DNA of 64,000 nt from Metarhizium brunneum. Taxonomy: Eukaryota > Ascomycota > Sordariomycetes > Hypocreales > Clavicipitaceae. The first letter of the stretch is position 1; the number at the start of each line of letters is the position of its first letter. Of this stretch, positions 25,001 through 35,894 are shown piece by piece. The DNA is taken from positions 744,001 through 808,000 of the forward strand of contig NC_089427.1 of NCBI RefSeq assembly GCF_013426205.1, written 5' to 3'. Below the pieces are notes generated by a model, which worked only from the letters and a program-made list of their open reading frames with translations, was not told where the DNA came from and made no database searches. The translations under genes were made by a program, and so were the position numbers.

Positions 25001-25973
25001 CAGCCGTCACTTTGTTGAAGGGAATCAGGGGGTTGTACCGTGTCACCACGATCTGCGTCGGCGGGCCAGGCCCGATGGATGTCTTTACATCATACGGGTA
25101 GGGTTTGAGATTCTCTGGCGCAGGGCGCAATCGAGCTTTTGGTAGATAATAGTCGGTATTAATGTAGCCAAGCCGGCCCCCAGCCTTTTGCAAACGCGGG
25201 TCGGAAGGGGGAGCGTCATCGTTCTATCCAAGAAAGTTAGCCTACATTTACTGTGCCCGAAAGTGACGCCCCCCCTTTCACCCATGAGAATATTTAGTTA
25301 TACATACCAATCCGAATTCTGTATATGTCGGTTTGGAACTCTTGCCAGCTCCTTTATTCCGTACTCGATCGAGGATCGGATCATATGTACATATCAGGCC
25401 TTTGACAGATGGAAATGGATCTCGGGCCGACGGGCGATCAATATGTTGGGTACCGAATGAGTTCAGACCATCATGGCCTTGAGCAAGGCCTGCGGTATGA
25501 GTTTGTCCCGAGCCATGGTCGGCTGCCTCCAGTGGAGGCATATCTGGCTTTGAAGATGGGGGGACAGGTGAGTAGGACGATGAGTCCCGCGCGGTGAGAG
25601 GCGTCGTTCTTGCAGATATGTGAGATGAGGCCGTCGTTGTGGTTTGCCTTTGTGAGGCACTAAAAATAGAGGACGCAGAGCTCGTGTGCGAGCTGGCAGA
25701 TCCAACAGTACTGGGTATATCTCCCAGAGGAGTGTCGTGATCGTCGTTTTGTGAGTGGGGGGCATCCGAAGGGATATTAGATTGTGACAGCCGAGCAAAA
25801 CCGGTTGCATTCGAAGGCACCGCGCCGGCAGCGGGATCTGAAGATGGATCGCTGCCTTGAATGCTATTGCGCCGTGATCGCTCGCGATCTGCCCGGCCTT
25901 GGGCTTCTGCTCTCACCTTTGGAGCGTTTGGAAAGAACTGCGCGAAACTCACGCCTGGAGGCGGCCGAGTCAT
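22051..25973 (-). CDS. set1: SET1 histone H3 lysine-4 methyltransferase, COMPASS catalytic subunit
   Basis: Exons 25308-25973, 22229-25223 and 22051-22154 join in frame to 1254 residues, the usual size for mould SET1. The N-terminal block starts [15 protein letters not shown] and continues as a Ser/Thr-rich segment. An RRM-like domain lies near residues 255-335, then a second conserved fold near 460-540 ([24 protein letters not shown]), charged spacer sequence, and the N-SET region from about 830. The SET domain occupies about 1117-1237 with [30 protein letters not shown] and [10 protein letters not shown] post-[11 protein letters not shown] cluster ends the protein. All catalytic and zinc residues expected of the family are present. 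The last intron lies inside the SET domain, just before NEELTYDY. In the family this enzyme marks active promoters with H3K4 methylation in the nucleus. Confidence 0.95.
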
Positions 25974-27110
25974 CGTGTCGATGCGCTCCTGTTATCTTTT
26001 GCACCGCAACCTGCTCATCATATCTCGCGTTTGGTTCTAGGCCATTCACGGGACAAACGATTGTGGTGGGCGATGGTCTTCACACGCAGGCCGTACGCGC
26101 TTCGCCGAGCCCACGCGACCGGAGGACAAGAGGGCGGGCAGCGGTGGGAAGGCGGGTAGATCCTCATTCACTGGCAGAGCAAGAACAGTCGCGCCAATGG
26201 AAAAGTGATGAGAGGGCGAAGCAAACGTATGCGATCGTAGTGCAATATGTGCCGCAGCAAAAGATCAAGATGTGAAGCGTGCACGTGTGAAAAATAGAAG
26301 GGACAGGACGGTGAGAGGTTCGACATAGATTGACACTTTCTTTCAGGGATGGCAGAACTGAATCCTTGTTGGTCCAGCCACAGGCTGGCAACATTACGGA
26401 GGCTCAGGAAGTACCGAGAACCTTTGTGCGCTCTCGGCGTGGCTTTGCCGGAAATACTATTTATCCGGAGTTAGTCGCTGCATTGGCCACTCTAGAATTC
26501 TGGCCGGCAGAGGCTAGCCCCCCCCAAAAAAAAGTTTATTCTGTACCTGCAGGCTGCTTCACAATCAAACCAAATTTCCCACGCCCAGAAATGCCAATTT
26601 TAATCAAATTCGTTGAAAATAAAGGGGTTTTAGGTGCAATGCTGAAATCTACAGCAATGTCTGTCAGCGGAAACTACGATTTATGGAGTGATAGCAGCTA
26701 TGCACACGGTTCAACTCGAGGTAAAAAGCATGTCTGCACATCTTTGGGAAGATGAATTAGCCTATCGCGAGATGTCCCATAATGTACTGTAATTTATTAG
26801 TATATATTTACCCCGAGGCAAATATACCTTGCCAAAAACTGTGTGTACGCTCTGATATGTCGAATTTGTCGGGGTAGCGCTGTGAACAAGGGCCGACAGC
26901 TACCACGACTCCCATTTGAAGATAGTACGCTTGTTTTTTTCTTCCGTTTGGGCGGCAAGAGAAAAGGGAAATGGTAAAGCTAAATTCTGGCAGGCGCTTG
27001 AGAAGCTGGCCTGGTGGTGTCACAGTTATTGCCAAGTTGTTCATACGTGAAGGTCTCAGATAATGCTATACCCTAAACTCCAACGTTTTTAAGATTCATT
27101 ACACAGGGAA
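25974..27110. other. Intergenic region upstream of SET1
   Basis: The stretch holds the SET1 promoter and the 3' flank of the securin-like gene. A 141-codon plus-strand frame at 26330-26755 shows no family features. No other signal stands out. Confidence 0.5.
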
Positions 27111-28509
27111 TCAAATCGTCAGCTTGAATTCAAACTCATCTTCCTCATCATCGGATGGCAAAAATGGCCTTTGCAGCGGTGGCAAGTCCCCTTCGTCCCC
27201 GTCATCGAAGATTGACATAAATTGTGGCCTTGATGATTCCGTGTTGCATGAAGTGGCTCGACAAATTCGAGCTGGGGTAATAGTCATCTGGGAATCAGGG
27301 TCCTGTGGGACAGTAGGCTTAGGCTGTTGTCTCTGCCTGATGGACTGACTATTGCCATGGGAATGCACCATGGAAGAAGCCGAACGCCCTTTATTGTATC
27401 CTAGGGTTGTTCGTGAAGCGGCCTCGCCCGTTGAGTTTCCACTCGAACTTGGCTTGGTGATGACTGGTCTAGCAGGCCTGGTTACTGAAATTATCCCCGA
27501 TAATGGCCTCCGCGTTGTAGAACTGCTTGAGGCAGGACGTGGGACATTGCCATTCTGCTTGTCTGAACGCACAGCCAACATTGAGGCAGCTCGTCGCGCA
27601 GAGATAGAGGCAGGCTGTAATTGGGAACTTTTAGTTCTGGCCCTCCTCGATGATAAATCAGTCGCTGGTTTGACTCTATCGCTTGAAACCGTAGTTGGGA
27701 TTTGATTATCCTCAATATCCTCCGGGCTCCAACCTATAGCATTGACCTCTTGAGCATTTCGTTCCTCGGCCTTTTGCAATACTGTTTCCATCTCCTTGTT
27801 GAATTTCTTTTCCATGAGGGAAACCCCGTTTTCATCAATAGGATTATGGAAGTGCTGGTAATACCCCTTAAGAAGATTTCCTTTCTTTAAACCATTGAAG
27901 GTGAGGCCGCCTGGAGGCAGCACATCAGACTCATATGGCAGAGGGGTTGGCCTCGGGGGAGCATATTCAGGCTCCGGAATCTCGTTACCATCGGCATCGT
28001 CATGTTTGTCATGCTCAATATTCAGCTTGATTGGTTGAGGATTCACCGGTTTCTGCTTGGTCTTCTGTCCACTGCTTTGCCTCGTCTGTGTCTTTTCGAT
28101 TTCCCGAACAATATCCTTGACCCCAGTCGTCTGGCCTGTTCTGGCTTTCGCATTTGTAGTCTTGTTTCCTAGTGGCGCACGAGTACGATTATCTGTTTGG
28201 CAGAGATTAGCAAGCCGTATGGGGGATTCTTTTATTGAAGTGAATATAGGAACACGCACCCATCGGAGTTAACATTGTCTGGCGTTGGCCCGTCATTTTC
28301 CCCGTCATCAACCTATCCTTTCCTCCCAACTTGGCACCACCACCGAAGGCGGTTTTATCCGCAAATGCCATGGGCGCATTCTCATCGCCTCGCCCGAAGT
28401 TGCCGGGCGTCTTGGGATATCTGGCTCCTGGTGTTTTCGGCTGTTGTTTTGTTGGGCCTTGGTGGTGACTATGCACCAAATTCTCTTGGTCGCGATGTGC
28501 CGCCAACAT
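27111..28509 (-). CDS. Securin-like protein (Cut2/Pds1 type), putative
   Basis: Exons 28260-28509 and 27111-28192 join across a 67-nt intron (GTGCGT...ACAG) into 443 residues; the junction gives LTPMDNRTRAPLGNKTTNAK. The N terminus (HRDQENLV, KTPGARYPKTP, DENAP) is rich in Cdk-type TP sites. RAPLGNK closely resembles the first destruction box of fission-yeast Cut2, and a second RxxL (RRPLSG) sits near residue 330. A central conserved block (EYAPPRP, then LTFNGLKKGNLLKGYY) resembles the acidic EYMPP region of securins. The rest is disordered and basic, ending in an acidic tail (DDEEDEFEFKL). In the family securin inhibits separase until the APC/C degrades it at anaphase. Assignment rests on motif order rather than overall identity; another APC/C substrate or a kinetochore protein is possible. 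Confidence 0.55.
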
Positions 28510-29119
28510 GGTGGTTCCGCGGTGCCGAATATCAATAAGTCTGTAGATAACCTGTTATGAAGAGTGAAAGACTACGGGCAAGGACGCGATGATGCGTATT
28601 CAATCCCATCAACAATAGGGGCTGATTAGACAATCTCGTAGTTCTATCATCTTAATTGTTTGGGCCCCGTCCGGGAATCCAAGCTCCTGTTGATTAGCCT
28701 GGTCGCAAATAATGGTTGACCGGACAACAGGCTGTTGCCAGCACCCAAATTCCAAGCCAGCTAGCGCACCGTACTCCAGATGTCACGTAATACTTCGGCA
28801 GTCCGATTTGTACACTTGAGCGTGTGGGCCGCTGGCTGTGGCACGTTGTACCACTGGACCGAACCGTTGACTGGACATTGGACGCGTTCACTGCTCAAGC
28901 CACAGCGGCCGACAGGGGAGGTACAAGCATCGTTGGAGGGGCATGCGGCCAGCTCTTGCGACTCCTTACTCCGTAGTTGGAACCCCATTTGCTCATCCCT
29001 TTTCTTTGATCTTGACCCAATCATCCAACCTGGCTGCATCGTCAATCCTCCACAAACCGGTATTCATCTCCAACTGAAATTCTACCTACCCGAGCTCGAT
29101 TTCATAATACTTCCCGAAA
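28510..29119. promoter_or_regulatory. Divergent promoter region between securin-like gene and tropomyosin
   Basis: 610 bp separate the two start codons on opposite strands. One TACTCCGTA motif lies at 28967-28975. No TATA box was assigned. Shared or bidirectional control is possible but not shown by the sequence. Confidence 0.5.
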
Positions 29120-29869
29120 ATGGATCGCATTAAGGAGGTTCGTCTTTTCATATTGTTCTTCCTGTCTGTTCAGACAGCGTCCCTCTCTGTTTGTACCCCA
29201 CTCAACACAGTGTTGTGTAGAGGGGTAGAAGGCTTGGTTGTCCGACAAGGCGAACGACGCATCGTGACTGATGATGGTCACAATCTAGAAAATGAACTCC
29301 CTCCGCCTCGAGGCTGATGAGGCTGCCGCGAAGGTGCAAGAACTTCAGGCCAAAGTCAAGGCTCTTGAGCAGGAGAACTTGGCCAAGGAACAGGAGATCA
29401 CCTCTCTACAGCACAAGAACAACTTGCTAGAGGGCGAGGTGGAGAAGCTTGAAACCGCCACGAAGGACTTCAAAAAAGCCGCTGATGAAGGCCAACAACA
29501 CGGCACCCAGAACGAGACGCTGCAGCGACGACTCCAGCTGCTTGAGGAGGAAGCCGAAGATGCCGACAAGACTTTGCGGGAAGCGAACGAGAAGTATGGA
29601 ACATATCTCGACCCTTGCCTCCTTTTCCGCTTTCCCGGCGGCTGAGATGCTTCGCCGCTTCTTAGTAAAGCCAAGTCTGATGCTAACCATTATCCAAATA
29701 TATTAGGCTTCGACAGACCGATGTCAAGGCTGGACACTTCGAGCGCAAGGTGCAGGCTCTCGAACAAGAACGAGACCAATGGGAGCAGAAGTACGAGGAG
29801 ATGGCGAAGAAGCACTCGACCCTGCAGAAGGAATTGGAGGAGCTTCAAAACGAGATTGGCAACATCTAA
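29120..29869 (+). CDS. tpm1: Tropomyosin
   Basis: Exons 29120-29137, 29289-29593 and 29707-29869 give 161 residues, exactly the usual length of fungal tropomyosin. The first exon codes only for MDRIKE, and its donor is the weak GTTCGT; the next exon continues KMNSLRLEADEAAAKVQEL. The whole protein is a heptad-repeat coiled coil ending in LEELQNEIGNI. The family forms parallel dimers that polymerise head to tail along actin cables and rings, stabilising them for formins and type V myosin. The N-terminal methionine context matters because N-terminal acetylation controls actin binding in yeast tropomyosins. Identity is certain. Confidence 0.96.
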
Positions 29870-30156
29870 CTTTACAAGTTTGTAGAGAAATCAACCACCC
29901 ATTTACTGCAACGTGGTTGTTCCGAGTTTAGCCAGGACGACCTAGGCGAAGCAAGGCCCCAGAGGTTATCGATGTGATTATTTTTGACGCGAGTATTTTC
30001 TTTTGTTGCGAGAAAAGCGAATCACCTAGCAGCAGTATATACCATCTCTTCTAGTAATTGGAGCTGCCTCAATCCATGGGGTATCTATTCTCCCATAATA
30101 TTTAAATAGCTTCCTTCATCTGCTTCACAGTGCCCGTTTTGCTGCTCTGGTTTCTT

Positions 30157-30896
30157 CTACTCTCTCCGTGACTTGCTTTTTGCTTTTTGCTTTCTATCTG
30201 TCAGCTGTCGTTCGATCTTTGATTCGTACCGGAACTTCTTCTTCTTCTTCTTCTGCCATGATGGTTTCTTCTTATCCTTGGCCTCGGCTTCTTTCTTTTC
30301 TGCTTCCTCCCGTTTTCGGCGTGCTTCTTCCTCAGCCTCATCATCGATTTCATCTGGTCTGCTTAATCCATCTCGTGAGACCGAAACTGATTCAACCTTG
30401 ACAGTAGTATACCTGTCCTCATCAATGTATTCTTCCTCGTGATCGATAAGGTCCAAGTCTGGCTTGTCCGGGAAACCATCCCATTCGTCCACATCCTCCC
30501 CAGATTCTTCTCCCTCATCGATCTGCGAAGATACAGCCCCAGACTCACGAAGTATTCTGTTCACAGCCTCGACATGTTCAGCAACTTCTCGCCGTCTGTC
30601 TTCTCGTATCTATGGAAGCAACTGGATTAGTGCCTTCGCAAAGACAATGCACTGCCCATCGAGGCTCGTCAGCAACTGCGCACCTGTTTCCGCGTTTCCA
30701 ATTTTTCCTGGCGAGCCCTCTTGGCAGCCTCTTCTTGCGCATGCTTTATTCTGTGCTGCTTGCGCTTGTGAAAACCCGTAAGATATTCTGTGCGGGCGTC
30801 GTCGTCGAACGAGATCTCTTCAATAGTCGACGTAGTTTTCCGTTTCTTGCTTGGGGGTGGAAGAATGCTCTTTTTCGGTCTCGGTCTGGCGAACAT
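30157..30896 (-). CDS. rrp17: RRP17/Nop25-type nucleolar rRNA-processing protein
   Basis: Exons 30684-30896 and 30157-30609 join at phase 0 across a 74-nt intron to give 221 residues. The N-terminal part carries the family signature: basic PKKSILPPPSKKRK, then IEEISFDDDARTEYLTGFHKRK, then a charged helix (HAQEEAAKRARQEKLETRKQ). A central acidic spacer and a Lys-rich C terminus (KKPSWQKKKKKKF, ERQLTDRKQKAKSKSRR) suit a nucleolar RNA-binding protein. Yeast Rrp17 is a 5' exonuclease needed for 5.8S and 25S rRNA maturation in the 60S pathway. Its 3' end faces tropomyosin and its 5' end faces BIG1. Confidence 0.9.
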
Positions 30897-31260
30897 TTTG
30901 GCAATTGGAAATCTTCCAATCCGGAATAAAGCAGCTGTGTTGCTAATATGATACAAAGAATGTCGGATTGTTGCATATGGTCAAGTAATTTTTTTTTTTA
31001 CATCAAGTAGCACCTCGACGCTCCCATAGCAAACAGGGTCCACTAGCAGCCCACTGTGACCCTTGTACTTAACAAAAGGTTCTGGAGACCGGCCCTTCCA
31101 TGTTACCAGTTGACCCCAATGACCTTACGTAATGCACTGGATTTCCAGTACCATCACGGTCGCAGGGCAGGCGGCTGCGTGTCCGTCATAGTAACGAAGC
31201 AGCTTGACACAGCTCATTGACGATACGACAAGGGCCCAGTCGCGCATCGCTATAGTCACC
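30897..31260. promoter_or_regulatory. Short divergent promoter between RRP17 and BIG1
   Basis: Only 364 bp separate the two ATGs on opposite strands, so the promoters must overlap. A run of ten T residues lies near 30990-30999. No specific binding site was assigned. Confidence 0.55.
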
Positions 31261-32253
31261 ATGCGTTTCCAGATTCTCGCCAGTGCCTTAGTGTTACCGG
31301 GAGCAGCGTTTGCTTTCTTAGATTCTTCACCATGGGTGCTGTTTTCGAGTTCAAAGTGAGCCTGCGCGCGCATCATCCTTCAGCTGACGACGGCTTGACT
31401 GACAATTCTATTAGGATTTCGCAACCACCCAACACCAAACAGATTCAGACGAGTTCCGAAGTAATAAAATTCACCAAAAATGTACTCGATGAATGTCTTA
31501 CCGACCGATACCTGATCGTGACTCAACCCGGTATCAATGCTGCGGATCTTACCCAGAACGATTGCTTGATGCCCCATGTCTGCAAGACTGTCGAAGCTTC
31601 TCGGGTCAAGGGAAAGTATACCGTGGCCGAGGTTATCGGAGACGTTACAGAAGCCAAATTTGATGAGTACATCAAGTTAGCATGCAGGAAGAAGGGAAAG
31701 ACTGCCCATGTGAAGTCAGTTCAGCTGGGCTCGCTATCACCAGCTGCCAGGACTCAGGATCTCGTCAGCAATGGTACGTCGGTTCTCAAGGAAGACGAGG
31801 CCACACACATGTGGATTCTCACTGATGGAGTTGCAGATGTATCCCTTACTGCTGAGCTGGAAGCAGTCACAGCCGCTGACAGCTACACCGTCCTGCTCTA
31901 CGCGACCCCCCGGGAACCGCTGTACGAGTCGGATTTCATCGAGCCAGTGCATATGGGTATGAAGCGAGACGCGGGTAGCGCTCCCCTGCCCCAGCAAAAC
32001 AACGAAACAGAATTCAACAAGTTGCCCCTGTTTGAGAAGTATCAGTTTTTCACTCCTGGTAAGCCATTGCTGCTACTCGTGTACGATAAAGCTCTCCTGA
32101 CTAATGACGCTAGGCATCTTCATGGGCCTTGTTGTCGCCATTGTTCTTCTTTCCATTCTCGGAGCTGGTATCAGAGGTCTTGCCAGTCTCGAGGTCTCGT
32201 ATGGTGCTTTCGACAAGGAGATGGGTCCCGCAGCTCAGAAGAAGCAGCAGTAA
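31261..32253 (+). CDS. BIG1: BIG1-like ER membrane protein (VOA1/BIG1 family)
   Basis: Exons 31261-31355, 31415-32058 and 32114-32253 close in frame to 292 residues. A signal peptide is evident (MRFQILASALVLPGAAFAF), followed by LDSSPWVLFSSS, the opening seen in BIG1 proteins. The lumenal part runs to about residue 245. One membrane helix follows (GIFMGLVVAIVLLSILGAG) and then a short cytosolic tail of the LASLEVSYGAFDKEMG type, shared with the Voa1/Ac45 family of V-ATPase assembly factors. In yeast Big1 is an ER protein needed for beta-1,6-glucan of the cell wall. Splice joints are GTGAGC/TTAG and GTAAGC/CTAG. A GTACGT...CAAG sequence inside exon 2 is only 17 nt apart and is treated as coding. 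Confidence 0.85.
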
Positions 32254-32629
32254 TGTGTCGAGGCGGTGCCATCATGTTTTGTACGTTGTTGAACCGAGTT
32301 GTTCTGTAGCATATACATATCAAATACGGAGTTTAAAGGCTGTTTTACTGAGGAATGCTACCGGCTTGTGGCGTGAAATCTTGCCGTTGTTAAACGCTGC
32401 AGGATGTCACTCGAGTAGAGTTTAGTTTATACATTGTATGGTTAAAGAGCCCAGAAATTGCTTTTCCTGTTGCGGCAAAAAATATTTCATTCACCCAAGC
32501 AATTCCGCGAACAGACGTGTGTAAAACTCCCCCTGCGCCGTCCCAATAATTCTCTTTGAACAGCCCCTGATTCCACCCTATACCGTCAACCCCAACCTTC
32601 CTACCTCTAGTCTGCTTCCAGTCTCGCAT
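32254..32629. other. Convergent 3' UTR region of BIG1 and TRM112
   Basis: 376 bp lie between two converging stop codons and should hold both 3' UTRs. Nothing else is seen. Confidence 0.6.
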
Positions 32630-33132
32630 CTAAACCATATGACTTGGCAGCAAAAAGTTGGCAATGCCCTCCTTCACGGCGTACTCGTGTCCACAATTAG
32701 CGCACACCAACTTCCCCTCTGACATTTGCGTCTCCAGCAGCAAGTGGTGCAAATCTTTCAACGTCTTCTCATCAGCCTGTAGCTCCTCCGCGGTGGGAGG
32801 CTGTTCGGGAAGGGCAGGGAAGCCAAGCTGTCACTTCAGTCAATAAAACTCACCCCCCATCCACCACTCACAACCCAAGTCTCACGACGGCCAGCCGAGA
32901 CGAAAATACCCCACAGCAGCTGTCTAAAAAAGAAAGGGCAACGTACTTCTGATGACGTAGTTCGCAATGCGGCCCAGTCGAGTCTGGGCAGCACATTGAT
33001 AATCATATCGGGGTTGAGTTCGATTTCATCCTGAACGAGTTCAGCGTCCTTGGGGTGCAGAGGATATGAGTCGGAGGAGCTTTTGCATGCCTTGGCGGCG
33101 CATGTCAGGAAGTTGAGGCTGAGGACTTTCAT
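32630..33132 (-). CDS. trm112: TRM112, activator subunit of methyltransferases
   Basis: Exons 32947-33132 and 32630-32827 join at phase 0 (GTACGT...GACAG) to 127 residues, close to the family length. The protein opens MKVLSLNFLTCAAKAC, as TRM112 proteins do, and ends with the second zinc-knuckle part CANCGHEYAVKEGIANFLLP. The zinc ligands on both sides are present. TRM112 is the obligate partner of several methyltransferases acting on tRNA (Trm9, Trm11), rRNA (Bud23) and the release factor eRF1 (Mtq2). The start at 33132 was chosen over an upstream in-frame extension because the family begins with MK(V/L)L. Confidence 0.93.
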
Positions 33133-33573
33133 TTTCAAGTCCCGTGTAAATGGGTGACTGACGGCGTTCGTTTTTGTTTCCAACGTATCCGTTTTCCGGT
33201 ATTCAAAATCTTCAGAAAGGGTGCGTGTCAACGTCGTGCCTCAAGATGAACTTACAACTTTTTTTTTCTAGCAATTGCAGATTCGGCTGCTGCTGTAAAA
33301 GTGGCCCCACGTGACAGGGATTGGGGGGGGTTGGTGGTGTGCGCTTGATACGTGACATAATTTATCACACATTGGACATCTTTCCAGTATGCTCTGCTTC
33401 AACAACTAATTGTAGCTCAATCGGATTTCGGTTCTTTAATCCACCATATGTTTGGCTCATGTTAAGAAATTAATGACAGTTGGTCCGTAAGCCAATTTGA
33501 GAATCCTCGCATTACTACATGTTCTACATGCTACCCAGTTCACGAGACGACGAGACGGGAAAGCTTGAATATA
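33133..33573. other. Intergenic region between TRM112 and the cyclophilin gene
   Basis: 441 bp contain the TRM112 promoter and the 3' flank of the cyclophilin gene if its last intron is spliced. No other feature is seen. Confidence 0.5.
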
Positions 33574-34620
33574 TTAAGCAGTCAGCTTTTCCGTGTAACC
33601 TCCGTTGGAAGATTTACGAAGGCGGATGTAGAACACTGCAGCAACCACCACAAACCCAAACAATCCCACCTTCTGCAAGAGTGACCATCCTTCAGAGGGG
33701 CTGTCTCCCACGATACCTTCGTTTTCGACGGGCGCTACGCCGTCGGCCCAGCCAGCCGAGCCGTGGAGGCCTGATTATTTCCGCACATATCAGCACCGGC
33801 TACGGGCGAATTGAGGATAGTTTGGTTTTGTGAAGCTTCGATACGAAGGATCTTAGAGGTCAACGTGAATACCTTCAGACGGGACCTCAATCTCGCCGCT
33901 CTTGGCGATCTTTACAGTCTTAACCGGCTTGTCGCCTGCCTCGGTCGCGGCATTCTCAATCTTCTTGACGATATCGTAGCCCTCAAGCACCTCGCCGAAA
34001 ACGACGTGTCGGCCATCGAGCCAACTATGGAATTGATTAGTTCTTTGTTCGTCCTGCCAATGAATGGCGAATATCAGAAATGCCTGCTTACGAGGTGACG
34101 ACGGTGGTGATGAAGAATTGAGAGCCGTTGGTGTCGGGGCCAGCGTTAGCCATGGAGAGGAGACCCTCCTTGGTATGCTTGAGCTTGAAGTTCTCGTCCT
34201 TGAACTTTGCGCCATAGACTGCGAGGGAGTTGCGAGTTAGTCAATTGATCAAGTCATGGAGCTGTATCGGATTTGTAATGGCCGAGAATACTCACTAGAC
34301 TTGCCACCAGTGCCGTCACCCTTGGTAAAGTCACCACCCTGGATCATGAACTGCTTGATAACACGGTGGAACGTAGAATCCTGGTAGCCAAATCCCTTTT
34401 CCCCAGTAGCCAAGGCACGGAAGTTCTCAGCCGTCTTAGGGACAGTCTTTCCGTACAATCCCATGACAATACGACCCAATGGCTCGCCACCATGCTCAAT
34501 ATCGAAGTAGACCTTGTGGGTGATCTTGGGGCCTTTTGCCGCCTCGGCGGTCTGGGAGAAAAAGACCAGGCCGACTCCAATGAGGAGGGCAAAGGAGACG
34601 AGACGCCTCAGGTTAAACAT
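33574..34620 (-). CDS. ER cyclophilin B-type peptidyl-prolyl isomerase with alternative C termini
   Basis: Exons 34296-34620, 34092-34218 and 33853-34024 give 207 residues ending in EGIHVDL. If a further intron (donor GTATTC at 33872, acceptor GTAG at 33735) is removed, exon 3 ends at 33873 and a fourth exon, 33574-33734, follows in frame, giving 254 residues. The extra tail has an acidic spacer, a membrane helix ([15 protein letters not shown]) and a short polar end. The protein starts with a signal peptide ([15 protein letters not shown]). The catalytic domain is complete: [32 protein letters not shown], the drug-contact Trp in [12 protein letters not shown]. It should catalyse proline isomerisation during folding of secreted proteins in the ER lumen. 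The HVDL end of the short form resembles HDEL retrieval signals. Which form is made is not visible in DNA; both may be. Confidence 0.88.
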
Positions 34621-35894
34621 ATTGTGTGTAAAAAGCCAACCTCTGCAGTCGAAGGGAGAAAAGACAGGTGAGGCAAAAAAGATGCGGGTGTATCTCTCAG
34701 TATGCTGTTGAACAATTCAAATATCAGCGTATACTGCGTAGTGGTTGGGTACCTACTTATATGTCTTGCCGTGGGATGTAGAGGAAAGGATGATGAGGGA
34801 GAGGAAGGCTGGAAGGCTGGACTGAGGGACACCTAAGCTCTAAGCTTGACGAGTGCGTTTCAAGATCCCCCGCCGAAGCAGCGTGGGGAGGTCCATGCAT
34901 AGGAGGCCCACAGCACTGCGACTACGGTTCAGGTCTCAAGTCCGAGTTGCGTTAGCGAAAACAGCAGGTGGCGTTGCACGGTCTGGCACGGAGTACATAC
35001 GTGGTTACTTCTACGGTCGCACATCAGCGAAGCTCCGGAGAATCCCCCGCCAAACACGATCAGACCAGACTCTACAAGAATCGCAAAATCCACTACAAGG
35101 CAACAAATAGCAGTATTCTCAATTTATAGCGCTTTATATTAAAAAATTAATAGTAAATATAGTTGCTAACAGCACGCAGTAAATATGTATTATTATTATT
35201 TACTCTTTACTATAGTAAATTTTAGCTTCCCCAAGTGCTGCTAAAAGTGCCGGCTTTTTTGAACCTACCAGTTAACCTTTGGCAGCACTACGCTGGAGGC
35301 TTACAGTAGGACCGACCAGTTGACGTCAATTCGATCTGCTGAACGCTGCTGGGGTCGGCAAGGCAACATTCTAACTAGTCAAGTCGTTGCGACATATTCG
35401 TCCCCTCTCAATTAGGTTATATACACTCGGTGTTAATCTTGACTCGGAAATTTCGTGGCAAACCAGATGCAACACGCCTGTACATCTCGCTCCGCCCAAG
35501 GTTACTTTGAGCCCTCAAGCCAAAGTCTCTAGGTATTTAGATGGGCACCTTCCATTACTATACAATTAGTATTTAAGGTCAATTGAATCAAGTGATAACA
35601 CTGCTCATTTAGCAATGTCCATGACTTTCAGTGTCAGTAGACCAGCATCATTGAAGCTCTGGGGCTTCGTTGAGTTTCAGCTTACAAGTACTTAAGTAAG
35701 CACGACAGTGTCTGACCGTCGCCTAGCATCGAAACGGGGGAGGGCCACCCTGGATGCAGGTTTAACCGCACCTTCTCCGGAACTTCACACCAGCTTCGTT
35801 TTTATGTCCCGACCTACTCAGGATAGTCGTTGGTCATCAGGACAACGCCTTGGCTTCGCATCTCTGCCGTCAATCCTGCTCAGCAACTGTCAAA
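34621..35894. other. Intergenic region with AT-rich insert
   Basis: This divergent interval holds the cyclophilin and uS13m promoters. Its centre carries the AT-rich sequence listed separately. A TACGGAGTA-like copy (CACGGAGTA) lies near 34988. No coding frame is accepted. Confidence 0.5.
35101..35300. repeat. AT-rich insert with palindrome, possible transposon relic
   Basis: From about 35101 to 35225 the sequence is strongly AT-rich, unlike its flanks. It contains a perfect 14-bp palindrome, TTTACTATAGTAAA, at 35206-35219. GCAGCAC or its complement recurs around it (near 35170, 35233 and 35282). This would suit a decayed small DNA transposon (MITE), but terminal repeats and a target-site duplication could not be defined by eye. 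Confidence 0.4.

Noticed and set aside
31773..31792. GTACGT...CAAG as an intron in BIG1
   Set aside because: It would be about 17 nt long, too short for a spliceosomal intron, and the frame is open through it.
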